Source: Nocardia arthritidis NBRC 100137
GTDB taxonomy: Bacteria; Actinomycetota; Actinomycetes; Mycobacteriales; Mycobacteriaceae
Assembly: GCF_001612765.1 (NCBI RefSeq)
Contig: NZ_BDBB01000020.1
Span: 1 to 64,000 of the forward strand
Reading direction: 5' to 3'
DNA length: 64,000 nt
Both the position numbers and the translations under genes were made by a program. The notes under the pieces are model-generated. The model did not search any database. It saw nothing but the letters and a program-made list of their open reading frames with translations, and was not told the DNA's origin. This document shows, piece after piece, positions 9,403 to 18,028 of this stretch (position 1 is the first letter of the stretch; the number at the start of each line of letters is the position of its first letter).

Positions 9403-11115
9403 ATGGCTTTGTTCAACCCGAGAACCGAGACGTTCGAGGAATTCGACCCCGCCACTCGAGCTCGGCTGCGGTCGGTGGTCGACTTCTTCGAGAAGAAGGG
9501 CAAGCAGGCGCTCACCAGCGATGCGTTCCGGGCGGAGTGGTACGACGACTGGATGCGGTTCCTCGCCGAGAGCCGGATCATCGCCTACATGGCGACCCCG
9601 CGGGCACGCTCGGGCGCTGATCCGGAAAAGCGCTGGGACACCGCGTTCATCTCCCGGTTCAACGAGATCACCGGTTTCTACGGATCGCAGTACTGGTACG
9701 CGTGGGGCGTCTCCACGCTCGGTCTCGCCACCATCTGGCAGAGCGCAAACGGCAAGGCTCATCTGCGTGCCTCCGAGGAGCTCGACCGCGGCGGGATCAT
9801 CGGCTTCGGGCTGTCGGAAAAGGATCACGGCGCCGACATCTACGCCACCGACATGCTGCTGACCCCCGACGGTGCGGGTGGGTTCACCGCCACCGGCGGC
9901 AAGTACTACATCGGCAACGGCAACGTGGCCCGGATCGTGCCGACCATCGGCAGACGCACCGACCTCGAAGGTCCCGACGCGTATGTCTGGTTCATCGCCG
10001 ACAGCCAGCACCCGAACTACCGTCTGGTCAAGAACGTCATCCACGGCCAGAACTTCGTCTCCGCCTACGACTTGGTGAACTATCCCGTGTCGGCCGACGA
10101 CGTATTGCACGTGGGCCGAAAGGCATTCGACGCCGCCCTCGCCGCGGTCAACTGTGGCAAATTCAATATCGGCATGGTCGCGCTGGGTATCGTGCAGCAC
10201 TGCTTCTATGAGACGATCAACCACGCGAGCGCCAAGATCCTGTTCGGACATCCCGTCACCGATTTCGCGCAGGTTCGGCAAATCCTGTCCGACAGCTACG
10301 TTCGCATGAACGCCATGCGGCTCTACCACGAACGAGCGATCGATTACATGCGATGCTCGACCCCGGAGGATCGCCGGTTCGTGATGTTCAATTCCATCGG
10401 AAAGATGAAGGTTACGCGTGAGGCCGAGAGGGTGTTCCGGGAACTCTCGGATGTCATCTCCGCCAAGGGTTTCGAGAAAGACAGCTACTTCGCGACAGCC
10501 CGTGGCACGATCGACTCCATGCCACGGCTGGAAGGCACCGCCCATGTCAATATGGCACTTACGCTGAAATTCATGCCGAATTTCCTCTTCGATCCGGCGC
10601 AGTTGCCTCCGGTGCCTGTGCGACGGGATCCGGGCGACGACGAATCGCTGTTCCGGCAGCCGGGCGCCGCGGGATTGGGCAAGGTCCGATTCGCCGACTG
10701 GCGGTCGGCTTATGCGCACTACCGCCACCTGCCCAACGTGGCCCTGTTCATCGAGCAAGCCGAGCGATTCACCCGGTTCCCGGTAGAGGCGGCGCCGACG
10801 TCGGCCCAGTTGGAGGATCTGGACTACCAATTGGCGGTGGGGGAGTTGTTCACGCTGCTGCCCTACGGACAGCTCATCCTGGAGCAGGCCGCGATCGTCG
10901 GGACATCCGAAGACGTCGTCGATTCCATCTTCGAGGTATTCGTGCGCGACTTCTCGGCCTACGCGCTCGGGCTGTTCTCGAAGGCTTCTTCGACCTCCGC
11001 GCAGCAGGATTGGGCCTTGAATGTGCTGCGCAAACCGGTCGTCGACGAGCAGCGCACCGCCCGTCTGCACGGCGAGGTGATGAGCTACGCGGGCGCATTC
11101 GAGATGAACCCGTAG
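9403..11115 (+). CDS. acyl-CoA dehydrogenase / oxidase family protein
   Basis: 570-residue flavoprotein of the acyl-CoA dehydrogenase superfamily, longer than the classical 380-residue enzymes and nearer to the large FadE or acyl-CoA-oxidase-like forms. The segment GIIGFGLSEKDHGADIYATD matches the flavin/substrate-binding region. A second conserved block is MPRLEGTAHVNMAL near 380. It is probably involved in beta-oxidation of fatty acyl or other acyl-CoA; the chain length cannot be inferred. The start at ATG 9403 has GAAAGGCGG seven bases upstream; ATG 9367 is in frame but sits inside the palindrome. Likely controlled through that palindrome. Confidence 0.85.
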   Translation: MALFNPRTETFEEFDPATRARLRSVVDFFEKKGKQALTSDAFRAEWYDDWMRFLAESRIIAYMATPRARSGADPEKRWDTAFISRFNEITGFYGSQYWYAWGVSTLGLATIWQSANGKAHLRASEELDRGGIIGFGLSEKDHGADIYATDMLLTPDGAGGFTATGGKYYIGNGNVARIVPTIGRRTDLEGPDAYVWFIADSQHPNYRLVKNVIHGQNFVSAYDLVNYPVSADDVLHVGRKAFDAALAAVNCGKFNIGMVALGIVQHCFYETINHASAKILFGHPVTDFAQVRQILSDSYVRMNAMRLYHERAIDYMRCSTPEDRRFVMFNSIGKMKVTREAERVFRELSDVISAKGFEKDSYFATARGTIDSMPRLEGTAHVNMALTLKFMPNFLFDPAQLPPVPVRRDPGDDESLFRQPGAAGLGKVRFADWRSAYAHYRHLPNVALFIEQAERFTRFPVEAAPTSAQLEDLDYQLAVGELFTLLPYGQLILEQAAIVGTSEDVVDSIFEVFVRDFSAYALGLFSKASSTSAQQDWALNVLRKPVVDEQRTARLHGEVMSYAGAFEMNP

Positions 11116-11584
11116 CTCGCTCCGGTCGAAATGCTGGAGCATGCGTAGCGCCGGCGAGAGGAAGTGCATCCACCCAGGTCAGAATGCGGGACATCGTTCC
11201 GGGAACCGCGCCGAGAAGCTGGTTTCGGCCGGACGCGCCGGATCGAACATCCCGCGCTTGGCCGGCACGACGGCCGCCGACGCCAGGTCGGCTATCGAGC
11301 GGACTGACGCGAGCGGCGATCGCAATGTCTTTGTTCGGACACCTCCAGTTGGGCCGAGCGACGATCGAACCCCGGGTCCGGGCTATACCGCCGATACCGG
11401 CCCTTCGCCTCGTGACCTATCGATTCGCAAGAACGCCGCCGGGCCCACCCGATGTGAAGCTCGGTCGCCGGTGCCGCTACATGGCCGGCCCTGCGGCGCT
11501 GCTGGGCGGCCCGGCGAACGTGGTCATGCCCTGGAAAATTGGGGCACGGACGCATCACGTCGGACCGCGTGTTGCGGCAGAATC
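11116..11584. other. intergenic region without a recognised gene
   Basis: About 470 bases between the acyl-CoA dehydrogenase and the ImmA-like gene. Open frames exist on both strands but give low-complexity Arg/Pro/Ala proteins without recognisable motifs. The promoter of the next gene probably lies in the right-hand 100 bases; nothing else can be supported. Confidence 0.4.
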
Positions 11585-12154
11585 ATGCAGACCGAGGGCG
11601 GCAACGGATGGGTGGTGGCGACAATCCCTACTTGGAAACCGAACTCGACCCGTCGCGCACAGCGTCGAACCCGGATCGAAGTACAACGGCGCACTGCCCA
11701 GCTGCAACCGTTCACACTGACCGCGTTCGCCCCGATCCTGGCCTCCGCCAGTGGTATCCCGGTTCGCATCGCCGCCAGCTCCACTCTGCCACCATCGGTG
11801 GCGGGCAGGTGGCTGCGCACCGGCACGGGAGATCTCATCGAATTCGATGCCGACCTGCCCGAGATCGCCCGCATCAACACCGTGCTGCATGAAGCAGGTC
11901 ACATCCTGTACGACCACGCCTCGGTCGAGCATCGGGTCGACGCGGGCCAAGCGCTGTGTTCCATACTCGGCCCCGCAGCCGTCGCGCGCTTCGCCCAGGT
12001 CAGATACCGATCGGCCTACGACACCAGGAGCGAACACGAAGCCGAGGACTTCGCCAGGCAAACCATGAGAACGATCCTGTGGAGTGATGCCGGCACCGGT
12101 GAGTCAGCCGAAATGATTGCGGCGCTGGGCTTTCCACGCACTAGGATCGAGTAG
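11585..12154 (+). CDS. ImmA/IrrE-type metallo-endopeptidase domain protein
   Basis: About 189 residues with a gluzincin-like zinc site: HEAGH at 102-106 (LHEAGHILYDH) and a downstream glutamate in RSEHEAEDFA near 150 as possible third ligand. This is the ImmA/IrrE fold, whose proteases cleave XRE-type repressors, as Bacillus ImmA does with ImmR. Start uncertain: ATG 11585 or GTG 11612/11615, none with a strong ribosome site. Four bases after its stop begins the MAB_1171c-type gene, so the two are probably co-transcribed. An EspR-like XRE regulator lies just beyond on the other strand and is a plausible partner or target (inference). Confidence 0.75.
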   Translation: MQTEGGNGWVVATIPTWKPNSTRRAQRRTRIEVQRRTAQLQPFTLTAFAPILASASGIPVRIAASSTLPPSVAGRWLRTGTGDLIEFDADLPEIARINTVLHEAGHILYDHASVEHRVDAGQALCSILGPAAVARFAQVRYRSAYDTRSEHEAEDFARQTMRTILWSDAGTGESAEMIAALGFPRTRIE

Positions 12155-12158
12155 GCGA

Positions 12159-13166
12159 GTGGCGCAGTTCGCCGGAGCGGTCTCGGTTCTCCTCGGTATC
12201 GGTGTCGTCGCGCTGGCATGGCAGCTCGCACCGCAAGGGGCTCGGGGGCAATGGCGGCCCATCGTCATCCTCGGGTTGGTCGCGCTCAGCTACCTGTTGC
12301 TCTCTCCGCCCTTCGAGGGCATGTTCGCGCCGATCCGCGTCAACACCGCATACTTGTTGAGCAACCTGTGTGCTGTGACCGCGATAGTCCTGACCACCCT
12401 GTACTGGCGAAACCATCTGTCCGCCGATCCGCCGACGCGACAACGGGTACTTCTGACACGCGCGGCATACGGGTCTGTCGGAGTAGTTCTGGTATCGCTG
12501 TTCATGACTTCACCGCAGCAGCCGGATGGCCTGGGTTTCGCGCGGGAATTCGCCGGGAATCCGCGAATGCAACTGTACTGGGCTGTCCAGGCGATCGTGG
12601 TGATCCATGCGATGTCCACCTTGGCCGGGGTGGCGCTTCGCGCCAGTGTGCGCGAGCGACAGTGGCGGCGAATCCTTTTGAAGGTGCTGGCAGTCGTGGC
12701 CGTCCTGCTCGTCGGGTACGAGAGCTGGGTGCTCGTCGTCGTCGGTCTATGGCCGGACATGCCACCGCTGTGGGCGCAGCGCCTCACCATCGCGTTTCAG
12801 GTCGCGGTGAGCATTCTGCTGGTGGTCGGCACAACCGGTCCGGTCGTACTCGGGACGCTCCGGAGCACTCGACTGGCCCGCTCCTACATCGAACGACTCA
12901 CACCCCTGCACTATTGGCTGACGCAACGCTACCCGCAGGTGCGATTCCGCTCCCGCGTGCGCAGGCGCGCCGAAACCCGAGTGACCGACATGTTGATCGA
13001 GATCAGTGACGCCCTACGACTGCTGCAACGCGAAGCGCCGGTGTTGGCCGCGGCCTACCGGCTGGACCACGATTCGATCCGCGCCGCAGCGCGCGACAGT
13101 CCTCGCCATGTGGCCTATGAACTCACTGCCGCAGAGCTTTTCGACGCCCGAACCCTTCGGGCCTGA
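12159..13166 (+). CDS. MAB_1171c-type integral membrane protein
   Basis: About 335 residues starting at GTG 12159, four bases after the ImmA-like stop. Roughly six or seven hydrophobic segments occupy residues 5-240, followed by a basic loop and a soluble tail of about 90 residues containing TDMLIEISDALRLL. This layout fits the actinobacterial family usually annotated MAB_1171c putative transporter, with a DUF6545-like tail. No biochemical role is established. The recurring companionship of this family with XRE regulators and ImmA/IrrE proteins suggests a membrane-linked stress or phage-response module. Confidence 0.7.
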   Translation: MAQFAGAVSVLLGIGVVALAWQLAPQGARGQWRPIVILGLVALSYLLLSPPFEGMFAPIRVNTAYLLSNLCAVTAIVLTTLYWRNHLSADPPTRQRVLLTRAAYGSVGVVLVSLFMTSPQQPDGLGFAREFAGNPRMQLYWAVQAIVVIHAMSTLAGVALRASVRERQWRRILLKVLAVVAVLLVGYESWVLVVVGLWPDMPPLWAQRLTIAFQVAVSILLVVGTTGPVVLGTLRSTRLARSYIERLTPLHYWLTQRYPQVRFRSRVRRRAETRVTDMLIEISDALRLLQREAPVLAAAYRLDHDSIRAAARDSPRHVAYELTAAELFDARTLRA

Positions 13167-13370
13167 GCGTAGACCGTGCGGACGGTTAGCCCGCCTCCGG
13201 TGCATCCCGCCCCGCGACGATCGGTCTGCGCGCCTGCGAAATCGATGAATAGCGCGCAGTTGCGCCTCCCGGCGCGCGTACAGTTCGTCCCCGGGCAGTC
13301 GATGCGGCCATGCCCCGGGATGCTCGCGGAGGAACTGCTGTCGAACGGGGCGGCCGAGCATCGTCGCGCG

Positions 13371-13802
13371 TCACGATGGGGGTTCAGGCAGATCCGGCGG
13401 GTCCGGGGGGAGCCCTTCTTGTACACGGAGGAACTTCAGGTAGTCGATCAACGAGGCCAACGACTGCTGGGACAGGTCCATCGCGCGGAAGGCCACGGCT
13501 TCGAGACCGGGCGCCGTGCTCAGCCGCAGGTATTCGATCTCTTGGCGGCCGCGCTGCCAGGCTTCCTCATCGGTGAAGAAGCGAATGTCCACGTCGAATG
13601 CCGCGGCCAGTCCGGTGGCATGTTTGAGCGAGGGGTTCTGCTTCAGCCCGGAACGCAATTGCGCGACGTATACCGCCGAAATCGGGTAGCCGAGGTCGGT
13701 GGCGCGGCGCGCTATCTCGTCGGCGGTATAGCGTCTGCCCGCGGGGTTCGGCATCGTTCGGAACAAGTATTCGAGTCGGTCGGAGAAGGCGCCATCGCCC
13801 AT
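13371..13802 (-). CDS. EspR-like XRE family DNA-binding regulator
   Basis: About 143 residues beginning MGDGAFSDRLEYLF. It reads like mycobacterial EspR through most of its length: N-terminal DRLEYLFRT, the helix-turn-helix with SAVYVAQLRSG and NPSLKHATGLAAAF, then FFTDEEAW and a C-terminal helical dimerisation part ending LRVQEG. EspR is a nucleoid-associated regulator of secretion and lipid genes in Mycobacterium tuberculosis. Here the gene is convergent to the ImmA-like/MAB_1171c pair. ATG 13802 is chosen because upstream residues have no family counterpart. The 34-bp palindrome about 36 bases upstream is a candidate autoregulatory site. Confidence 0.82.
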   Translation of the reverse strand: MGDGAFSDRLEYLFRTMPNPAGRRYTADEIARRATDLGYPISAVYVAQLRSGLKQNPSLKHATGLAAAFDVDIRFFTDEEAWQRGRQEIEYLRLSTAPGLEAVAFRAMDLSQQSLASLIDYLKFLRVQEGLPPDPPDLPEPPS

Positions 13803-13837
13803 ACCGCGCGCTCCTTCCCGACTCGGAACTCTTCTTC

Positions 13838-13871
13838 GATCGGCAGTTATGCTACAGCATAACTGCCGATC
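13838..13871 (-). promoter_or_regulatory. 34-bp perfect palindrome upstream of the EspR-like gene
   Basis: Arms GATCGGCAGTTATGCT (13838-13853) and AGCATAACTGCCGATC (13856-13871) are exact reverse complements around the two bases AC. It lies 36 bases before the regulator start and contains TATGCT/ATAACT, which could serve as a -10 element. No T-run follows, so it is better explained as an operator or promoter than a terminator. Confidence 0.65.
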
Positions 13872-14166
13872 ATGGGCTGGCAACCACTCGGTGCCTCGCT
13901 CTTGCGTCGTTGGTATCGAGCACGTCGAGTGGCTTGGATGGGTCGACTCTGCGACGGATCGGCGGGACGGTGCACGACTCCTCTAGGGAGCGTAGGGGTC
14001 ACGGCTTGCGGGCGCCGGACGAGTAGATGCCAGCAGTGTGACTCGAGTCATATTTCGAGCCGTTGTACCGCATGTGCCGAAGCATAAATCTTGTACTGTA
14101 GTATAGTTATGAGGCTTCGACGACTGCGTTGATCGCTGGAACTTTACTAGGGAATAGGTAGAGGCA

Positions 14167-14440
14167 TTGGCATACACAATCGCGATGCCATGCGCGACCG
14201 AATGCTTATCGATGAATTGCCGCGCGGACGGCAACTACATCGGCAATCGCGTGGCTTATATCCATTCAGATGAATGTGTCGACCGTGGTGCCCGTGAGTC
14301 GGTCTGCCCAGCCGACGCCACCTCGAATCGGATGTGCCTGAACGGTGGCATGTCGGTCGTGGTTTCGCCGATTGCCTCGGCGCGACTTATGGGCCGTCGT
14401 CGGTGCGGCGGTACCAGCCGGGTGGCCTGGGACGCCCACG
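14167..14440 (+). pseudogene. decayed seven-iron ferredoxin (fdxA-like)
   Basis: From TTG 14167 the frame reads MAYTIAMPC, then YIHSDECVDRGARESVCP, against the FdxA pattern YIHPDECVDCGACEPVCP. Two cluster cysteines are arginines (CGT codons, each one T-to-C change away from cysteine), and the first cysteine block is also disturbed. After CPADA a frame change at about 14318 restores the family: from 14319 another frame reads ESDVPERWHVGRGFADCLG, matching the DVPEEW region of FdxA. Iron-sulfur binding must be lost. AT-rich sequence at 14085-14115 looks like a surviving promoter. It may once have served redox partners such as the nearby P450 (inference). Confidence 0.72.
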
Positions 14441-14488
14441 GTGCCGCGCAGCGGATGGTGGGCTGAGATGGGAAGGACGAAGGACATC

Positions 14489-14821
14489 ATGGGACTGCTG
14501 ACGAAGGGGCCGTTCGAGATGGTCGGCCGGGCCGAGCGAACACTCGTCGACGTGGAATCGGTCTTGTGCCGGGTGGAGGACACCTTCGCCAGGACCGAGG
14601 CCACCCTCGACGTCGTCAGCACCACATTGACCACGGCAGCGCAGACAATGGTGGCGTCTCGAACCACCCTCGCGGCGGTGGACGAGCGACTCGCCGAAGT
14701 GACCACCATGACGCGTGAGGCCGTCGCGCTGATGGAGGGGACACGCGCCCTGCTGGACGACCTGCGTGCCGTGGTGGAGAAGCTGGCGGAACAACCGGTG
14801 ATCGGGGGCATCCAGCGGTGA
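14489..14821 (+). CDS. small predicted coiled-coil protein, function unknown
   Basis: About 110 residues that are almost entirely one long amphipathic helix. From about residue 12 to 100 there are regular heptads rich in Thr, Leu, Val, Glu and Arg (for example TTLAAVDERLAEVTTMTREA), with no cysteine cluster or catalytic motif. GAAGGAC five bases before ATG 14489 supports this start; ATG 14468 is in frame. It could be a phasin-like or surface-associated helical protein, but nothing in the sequence decides this. It follows the dead ferredoxin by about 50 bases. Confidence 0.55.
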   Translation: MGLLTKGPFEMVGRAERTLVDVESVLCRVEDTFARTEATLDVVSTTLTTAAQTMVASRTTLAAVDERLAEVTTMTREAVALMEGTRALLDDLRAVVEKLAEQPVIGGIQR

Positions 14822-15030
14822 GGCATCGGGATCGCCCGCGCGACGACGGCAATCCCGATCCGTCGGCAAACCGCCCATTCCAGCCCGGCCCGAGTCGGCG
14901 CATGCGTCGGCGCCTGTCGGCGATGCGCAACCGGTGACCACCGCGAACCAAGCCAAGGTCGTCGCACTGCGCCGAGAATGTCAGTCGGCAATCCCTACCA
15001 CCCGCGATCGGGCTGCGTACCATCACGGGC

Positions 15031-15240
15031 ATGCAGCTATCCACCCGCAATCAACTCGACGGCACCGTCATCTCCATCACCCGCGGCGAAGCCATGGCTG
15101 TGGTCCGCGTCCGGCTCACCGGCGGTGACGAGATCACCTCCGCGATCACCCGTGACGCGGTCGGCGACCTGGAACTCGCCGAGGGCTCGGCCGTCAAAGT
15201 GCTCATCAAAGCGACAGAGGTGACGCTCGGCGTCGAATAG
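15031..15240 (+). CDS. molybdopterin-binding TOBE/Mop domain protein
   Basis: 69-residue single Mop (molbindin) domain. The start MQLSTRNQLDGTVISITRGE and the end KVLIKATEVTLGVE match the beta-barrel of molybdate-binding TOBE domains, where oligomers hold molybdate or tungstate in the cytoplasm. The GxAMAVVRVRL core and AITRDAVGDLxL stretch are also typical. It is a stand-alone gene with no mod transporter or molybdopterin genes next to it. Its role is probably molybdate homeostasis. Confidence 0.88.
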   Translation: MQLSTRNQLDGTVISITRGEAMAVVRVRLTGGDEITSAITRDAVGDLELAEGSAVKVLIKATEVTLGVE

Positions 15241-15289
15241 TCGCTGCTGTCGAATCGGCGAATCCGGCCTCACGGGCTCGCCCGGCTTC

Positions 15290-15478
15290 TCAGCTCGCCG
15301 CGTGCCGCCGACGCTCCACGATGACCTGGTAGGAATCGTCGTAGATGATCCGGCCCGGAGCATCGGAGTTCAGGCGGGTCCATTCGATGCCGTGAACCAC
15401 GCTTCGGCCTCGAGCGACACGGCGTGGTTCGAGGTCGTCGATCCATCCGGCGACCGGCGGCTCCGCCGGGACTGAGTT
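15290..15478 (-). pseudogene. possible 3' gene remnant, unidentified
   Basis: A minus-strand frame with coding-like G+C at third positions reads VPAEPPVAGWIDDLEPRR, then RSVVHGIEWTRL and ends YQVIVERRRHAAS. No start codon with a ribosome site is visible, and the P450 gene occupies the sequence further upstream. I do not recognise the protein. It may be the tail of a deleted gene, or chance. The rest of 15241-15622 holds only the P450 promoter area (AT-rich TTGTTTTTG at 15483-15491). Confidence 0.3.
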
Positions 15479-15622
15479 CCATTGTTTTTGTGTCGGGGAA
15501 TTCCGTTCCGAGGCACAGACTTCCGGTTCCTCGTCAGTGCTGGGCAAGGATTGTCCACACTCACTGACACCGCACTCCGTTGGGCTTCGTGCGGCCACCT
15601 GTCCACATCCACGGGAGACATC

Positions 15623-16834
15623 GTGACCGAATCCGTCAGCCAGCTGCCCACCGCCGGAGAGTCTGTCTTCGATACCTATGAGCGAATCCGCAGGCGCGGG
15701 CCAGTGGTTCCGATCGAGCTGCCCGGGAACGTCTCGGCCTGGCTGGCGGTGAGTCACCAGGCGGTGGGCGAAATCCTCGCCGGCGACGGCACGCTGTTCA
15801 GTAAGAACGCCCGCAACTGCCCCGCACTCCACGACGGCACCATTCCAGCGGACTGGCCGCTGCGCGCCTTGACCGACATCGACCATCTGCTCAACAAGGA
15901 CGGCGACGACCACCGGAGAGTGCGCAGAACGATCGCCCAAGCGTTCACTCCCGGTCGAGTAGCCGCGCTCGAACCGCGAATCCAGCAGATCGCCGCCGAA
16001 CTCGTCGACGACCTTCGCGGTCGCACCGGAGAAATCGACTTGGTCTCCGGTTTCACCACACCCCTTCCGGTACGGGTGATCTGTGAACTGTTCGGCGTGG
16101 CCGCCGATGAGCAACCGCAGATCCGGCGCTGGACCACGACGGTGGTTTCGCACACCAGCACAGGGGAGCAGACGCAGGCGGCAGTGCAGGAGATGCTCGC
16201 GTATCTCACCGAATTGCTGGGCCGCAAGCGGCGTACTCCCGGTGACGACCTGACTTCCGCCCTGTTGCAGGCCAACGACGAAAGCGGGTTGAGCGAAGAC
16301 GAACTGGTCCAGACGTTGTGGCTGGTGATCATCGCCGGCCACGAGACGACGGTGCACTTGTTGGGCAACGCGGTCATCGCATTGTGTTCGCATCCCGCGC
16401 AACTGGCCGAGGCCAGAGCCGAGGAGCGGTGGTCGGACGTCGTGGAGGAGGTCCTGCGTTTTCGTTCGTCGGCGTGCGTCATGTTCAATCGGTACGCGCT
16501 GCGGGACGTCGCCATCGCCGGGGTCGATGTTCCCGCAGGCGCGATCGTAGGCTGGTACGCCGGGGTGGGACGAGATCTACGACGGCATCCGGACGCCGAT
16601 GTCTTCGATATCGATCATGATCACCGAGACCAATTGGCTTTCGGGCGAGGACCGCACTTCTGTCTCGGCGCACCTCTGGCTCGCCTGGAAAGTCGTATCG
16701 CGTTGTCGACGCTGTTCGACAGCTTTCCCCGGCTGCGCTTGGCGTGCGAGCCCGACTCTATCCCGCTCAGTCCGCAGTTCATCACTTGCGGGCCGCTCGC
16801 TCTACCTGTGCTTCTCGAACCCCTTGCGAGGTGA
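15623..16834 (+). CDS. cytochrome P450
   Basis: 403-residue soluble bacterial P450. Motifs are complete: I-helix AGHETT (238-243), K-helix E276-x-x-R279 (EEVLRF), and the haem loop FGRGPHFCLG with ligand C347. The length and the HRRVRRTIAQAFTP C-helix fit CYP families common in actinomycetes. Substrate unknown. GTG 15623 has GGGAG five bases upstream. No intact ferredoxin or reductase gene is adjacent; the nearest ferredoxin, at 14.2 kb, is a pseudogene. It is convergent with the ECF42 sigma gene. Confidence 0.92.
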   Translation: MTESVSQLPTAGESVFDTYERIRRRGPVVPIELPGNVSAWLAVSHQAVGEILAGDGTLFSKNARNCPALHDGTIPADWPLRALTDIDHLLNKDGDDHRRVRRTIAQAFTPGRVAALEPRIQQIAAELVDDLRGRTGEIDLVSGFTTPLPVRVICELFGVAADEQPQIRRWTTTVVSHTSTGEQTQAAVQEMLAYLTELLGRKRRTPGDDLTSALLQANDESGLSEDELVQTLWLVIIAGHETTVHLLGNAVIALCSHPAQLAEARAEERWSDVVEEVLRFRSSACVMFNRYALRDVAIAGVDVPAGAIVGWYAGVGRDLRRHPDADVFDIDHDHRDQLAFGRGPHFCLGAPLARLESRIALSTLFDSFPRLRLACEPDSIPLSPQFITCGPLALPVLLEPLAR

Positions 16835-16882
16835 ACGGTTTCCCGGCCGGCAGTCGTCGAAGGCTGACGAGTAGGCCGGAAT

Positions 16883-18028
16883 TCACGAGCGCAGTAACTG
16901 CCGCACCCGCGCTGCCTCGCGGGTGAGGTGGTCGCGCTCCGGCGCGCTGCCGGCCGCGTAGGAGGCCTCGGCGTACAGCTCGGCGGCCTGATCGAGGTCG
17001 CCGGCGCGTTCGAGGAGATAGGCGCGGACCGCGGTGTATCGGGGCAGGTCGGGATCCGCCTTGCTCAGCTCTGCCAAGCCCGCCTGCGGACCGTCGGCCT
17101 CGCCGACCGCGACTGCGCGGTTGAGTCGCACCACCGGGCTCCCCGTGAGGTTCAGGAGTTCGTCGTACCACTCCACGATCTGCACCCAGTCCGTCTCGGA
17201 GGCGCTCGGGGCATCCGCGTGCAGAGCGGCGATCGCGGCCTGCGCTTGATATTCGCCCAACCGGTCGCGAGCCAGTGCCGCTTGCAGAACCGTCACTCCT
17301 TCGGCGATGAGGCGGGTGTCCCACCGAGATCGGTCCTGTTCACCGAGCGGCACCAGGCGACCGCCCGGGCCGAGGCGAGACGCGCGGCGGGCATGGTGCA
17401 GCAGCATGAGCGCCAGCAGGCCCGCGACCTCGGGTTCGTCGGTGGAGCCGGCCAACTGGCGGGTGAGGCGGATCGCTTCGGCCGCCAGATCGACGTCCCC
17501 GGTGTAGCCCTCGTTGAAGACGAGGTAGAGAACGCGCAACACCGTCGCCAGATCGCCGGGTCGATCGAGCGGCAGCCCGGTGATACGCCGCTTGGCCCGG
17601 CTGATCCGTTGCGCCATGGTGGCTTCGGGCACGAGGTATGCCGTCGCGATCTGCCGCGTCGTCAGGCCGCCGACCGCGCGCAACGTCAAAGCGACGGCCG
17701 AACCGGGGGACAGCGACGGGTGCGCGCACAGGAAGTAGAGCCACAGGGAGTCGTCCGTGCCCGGCACCGGACCGGTCGGCGGCTCGACCTCCACGGCGAG
17801 TTCCCGTCCGCGCCGCGATGTTTCGGCTCGGGCGACGTCGAGGAATTTGTGCCAGGCGGCCGCGACGAGCCAGGCTTTCGCATCGCGCGGTGGATCGTCC
17901 GGCCACCTCTGCAGAGCGCGAATCAGGGCCTCCTGCACGGCGTCCTCGGCCGACGCGAAGTCGGCTCCGCGCCGGAGGAGGACGCCGATCACCGCGGGCA
18001 CGAGCTCCCGCAGCAGCGACTCGTTCAC
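16883..18028 (-). CDS. ECF42-type sigma factor with C-terminal TPR-like domain
   Basis: 381 residues. The N-terminal 170 residues hold sigma region 2 (ASAEDAVQEALIRALQRWP) and region 4 (LTTRQIATAYLVPEATMAQRISRAKRRI). A long helical tail follows, with FNEGYTGDVDLAAEAIRLTR and DPDLPRYTAVRAYLLERAG typical of ECF42 sigmas, which replace anti-sigma control with this domain. The GTG start at 18028 overlaps the stop of the DGPF/YCII gene by four bases. ECF42 factors are known to be encoded with DGPF proteins and to transcribe their own operon. Confidence 0.88.
   Translation of the reverse strand: MNESLLRELVPAVIGVLLRRGADFASAEDAVQEALIRALQRWPDDPPRDAKAWLVAAAWHKFLDVARAETSRRGRELAVEVEPPTGPVPGTDDSLWLYFLCAHPSLSPGSAVALTLRAVGGLTTRQIATAYLVPEATMAQRISRAKRRITGLPLDRPGDLATVLRVLYLVFNEGYTGDVDLAAEAIRLTRQLAGSTDEPEVAGLLALMLLHHARRASRLGPGGRLVPLGEQDRSRWDTRLIAEGVTVLQAALARDRLGEYQAQAAIAALHADAPSASETDWVQIVEWYDELLNLTGSPVVRLNRAVAVGEADGPQAGLAELSKADPDLPRYTAVRAYLLERAGDLDQAAELYAEASYAAGSAPERDHLTREAARVRQLLRS

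Noticed and set aside
13872-14087. Small plus-strand frame of 71 codons after the palindrome
   Set aside because: Cys/Arg-rich, no ribosome site, no family sense.
15290-16402. Long frame opposite the P450
   Set aside because: Most is shadow; only its last 60 codons outside the P450 look coding and are listed as a possible remnant.
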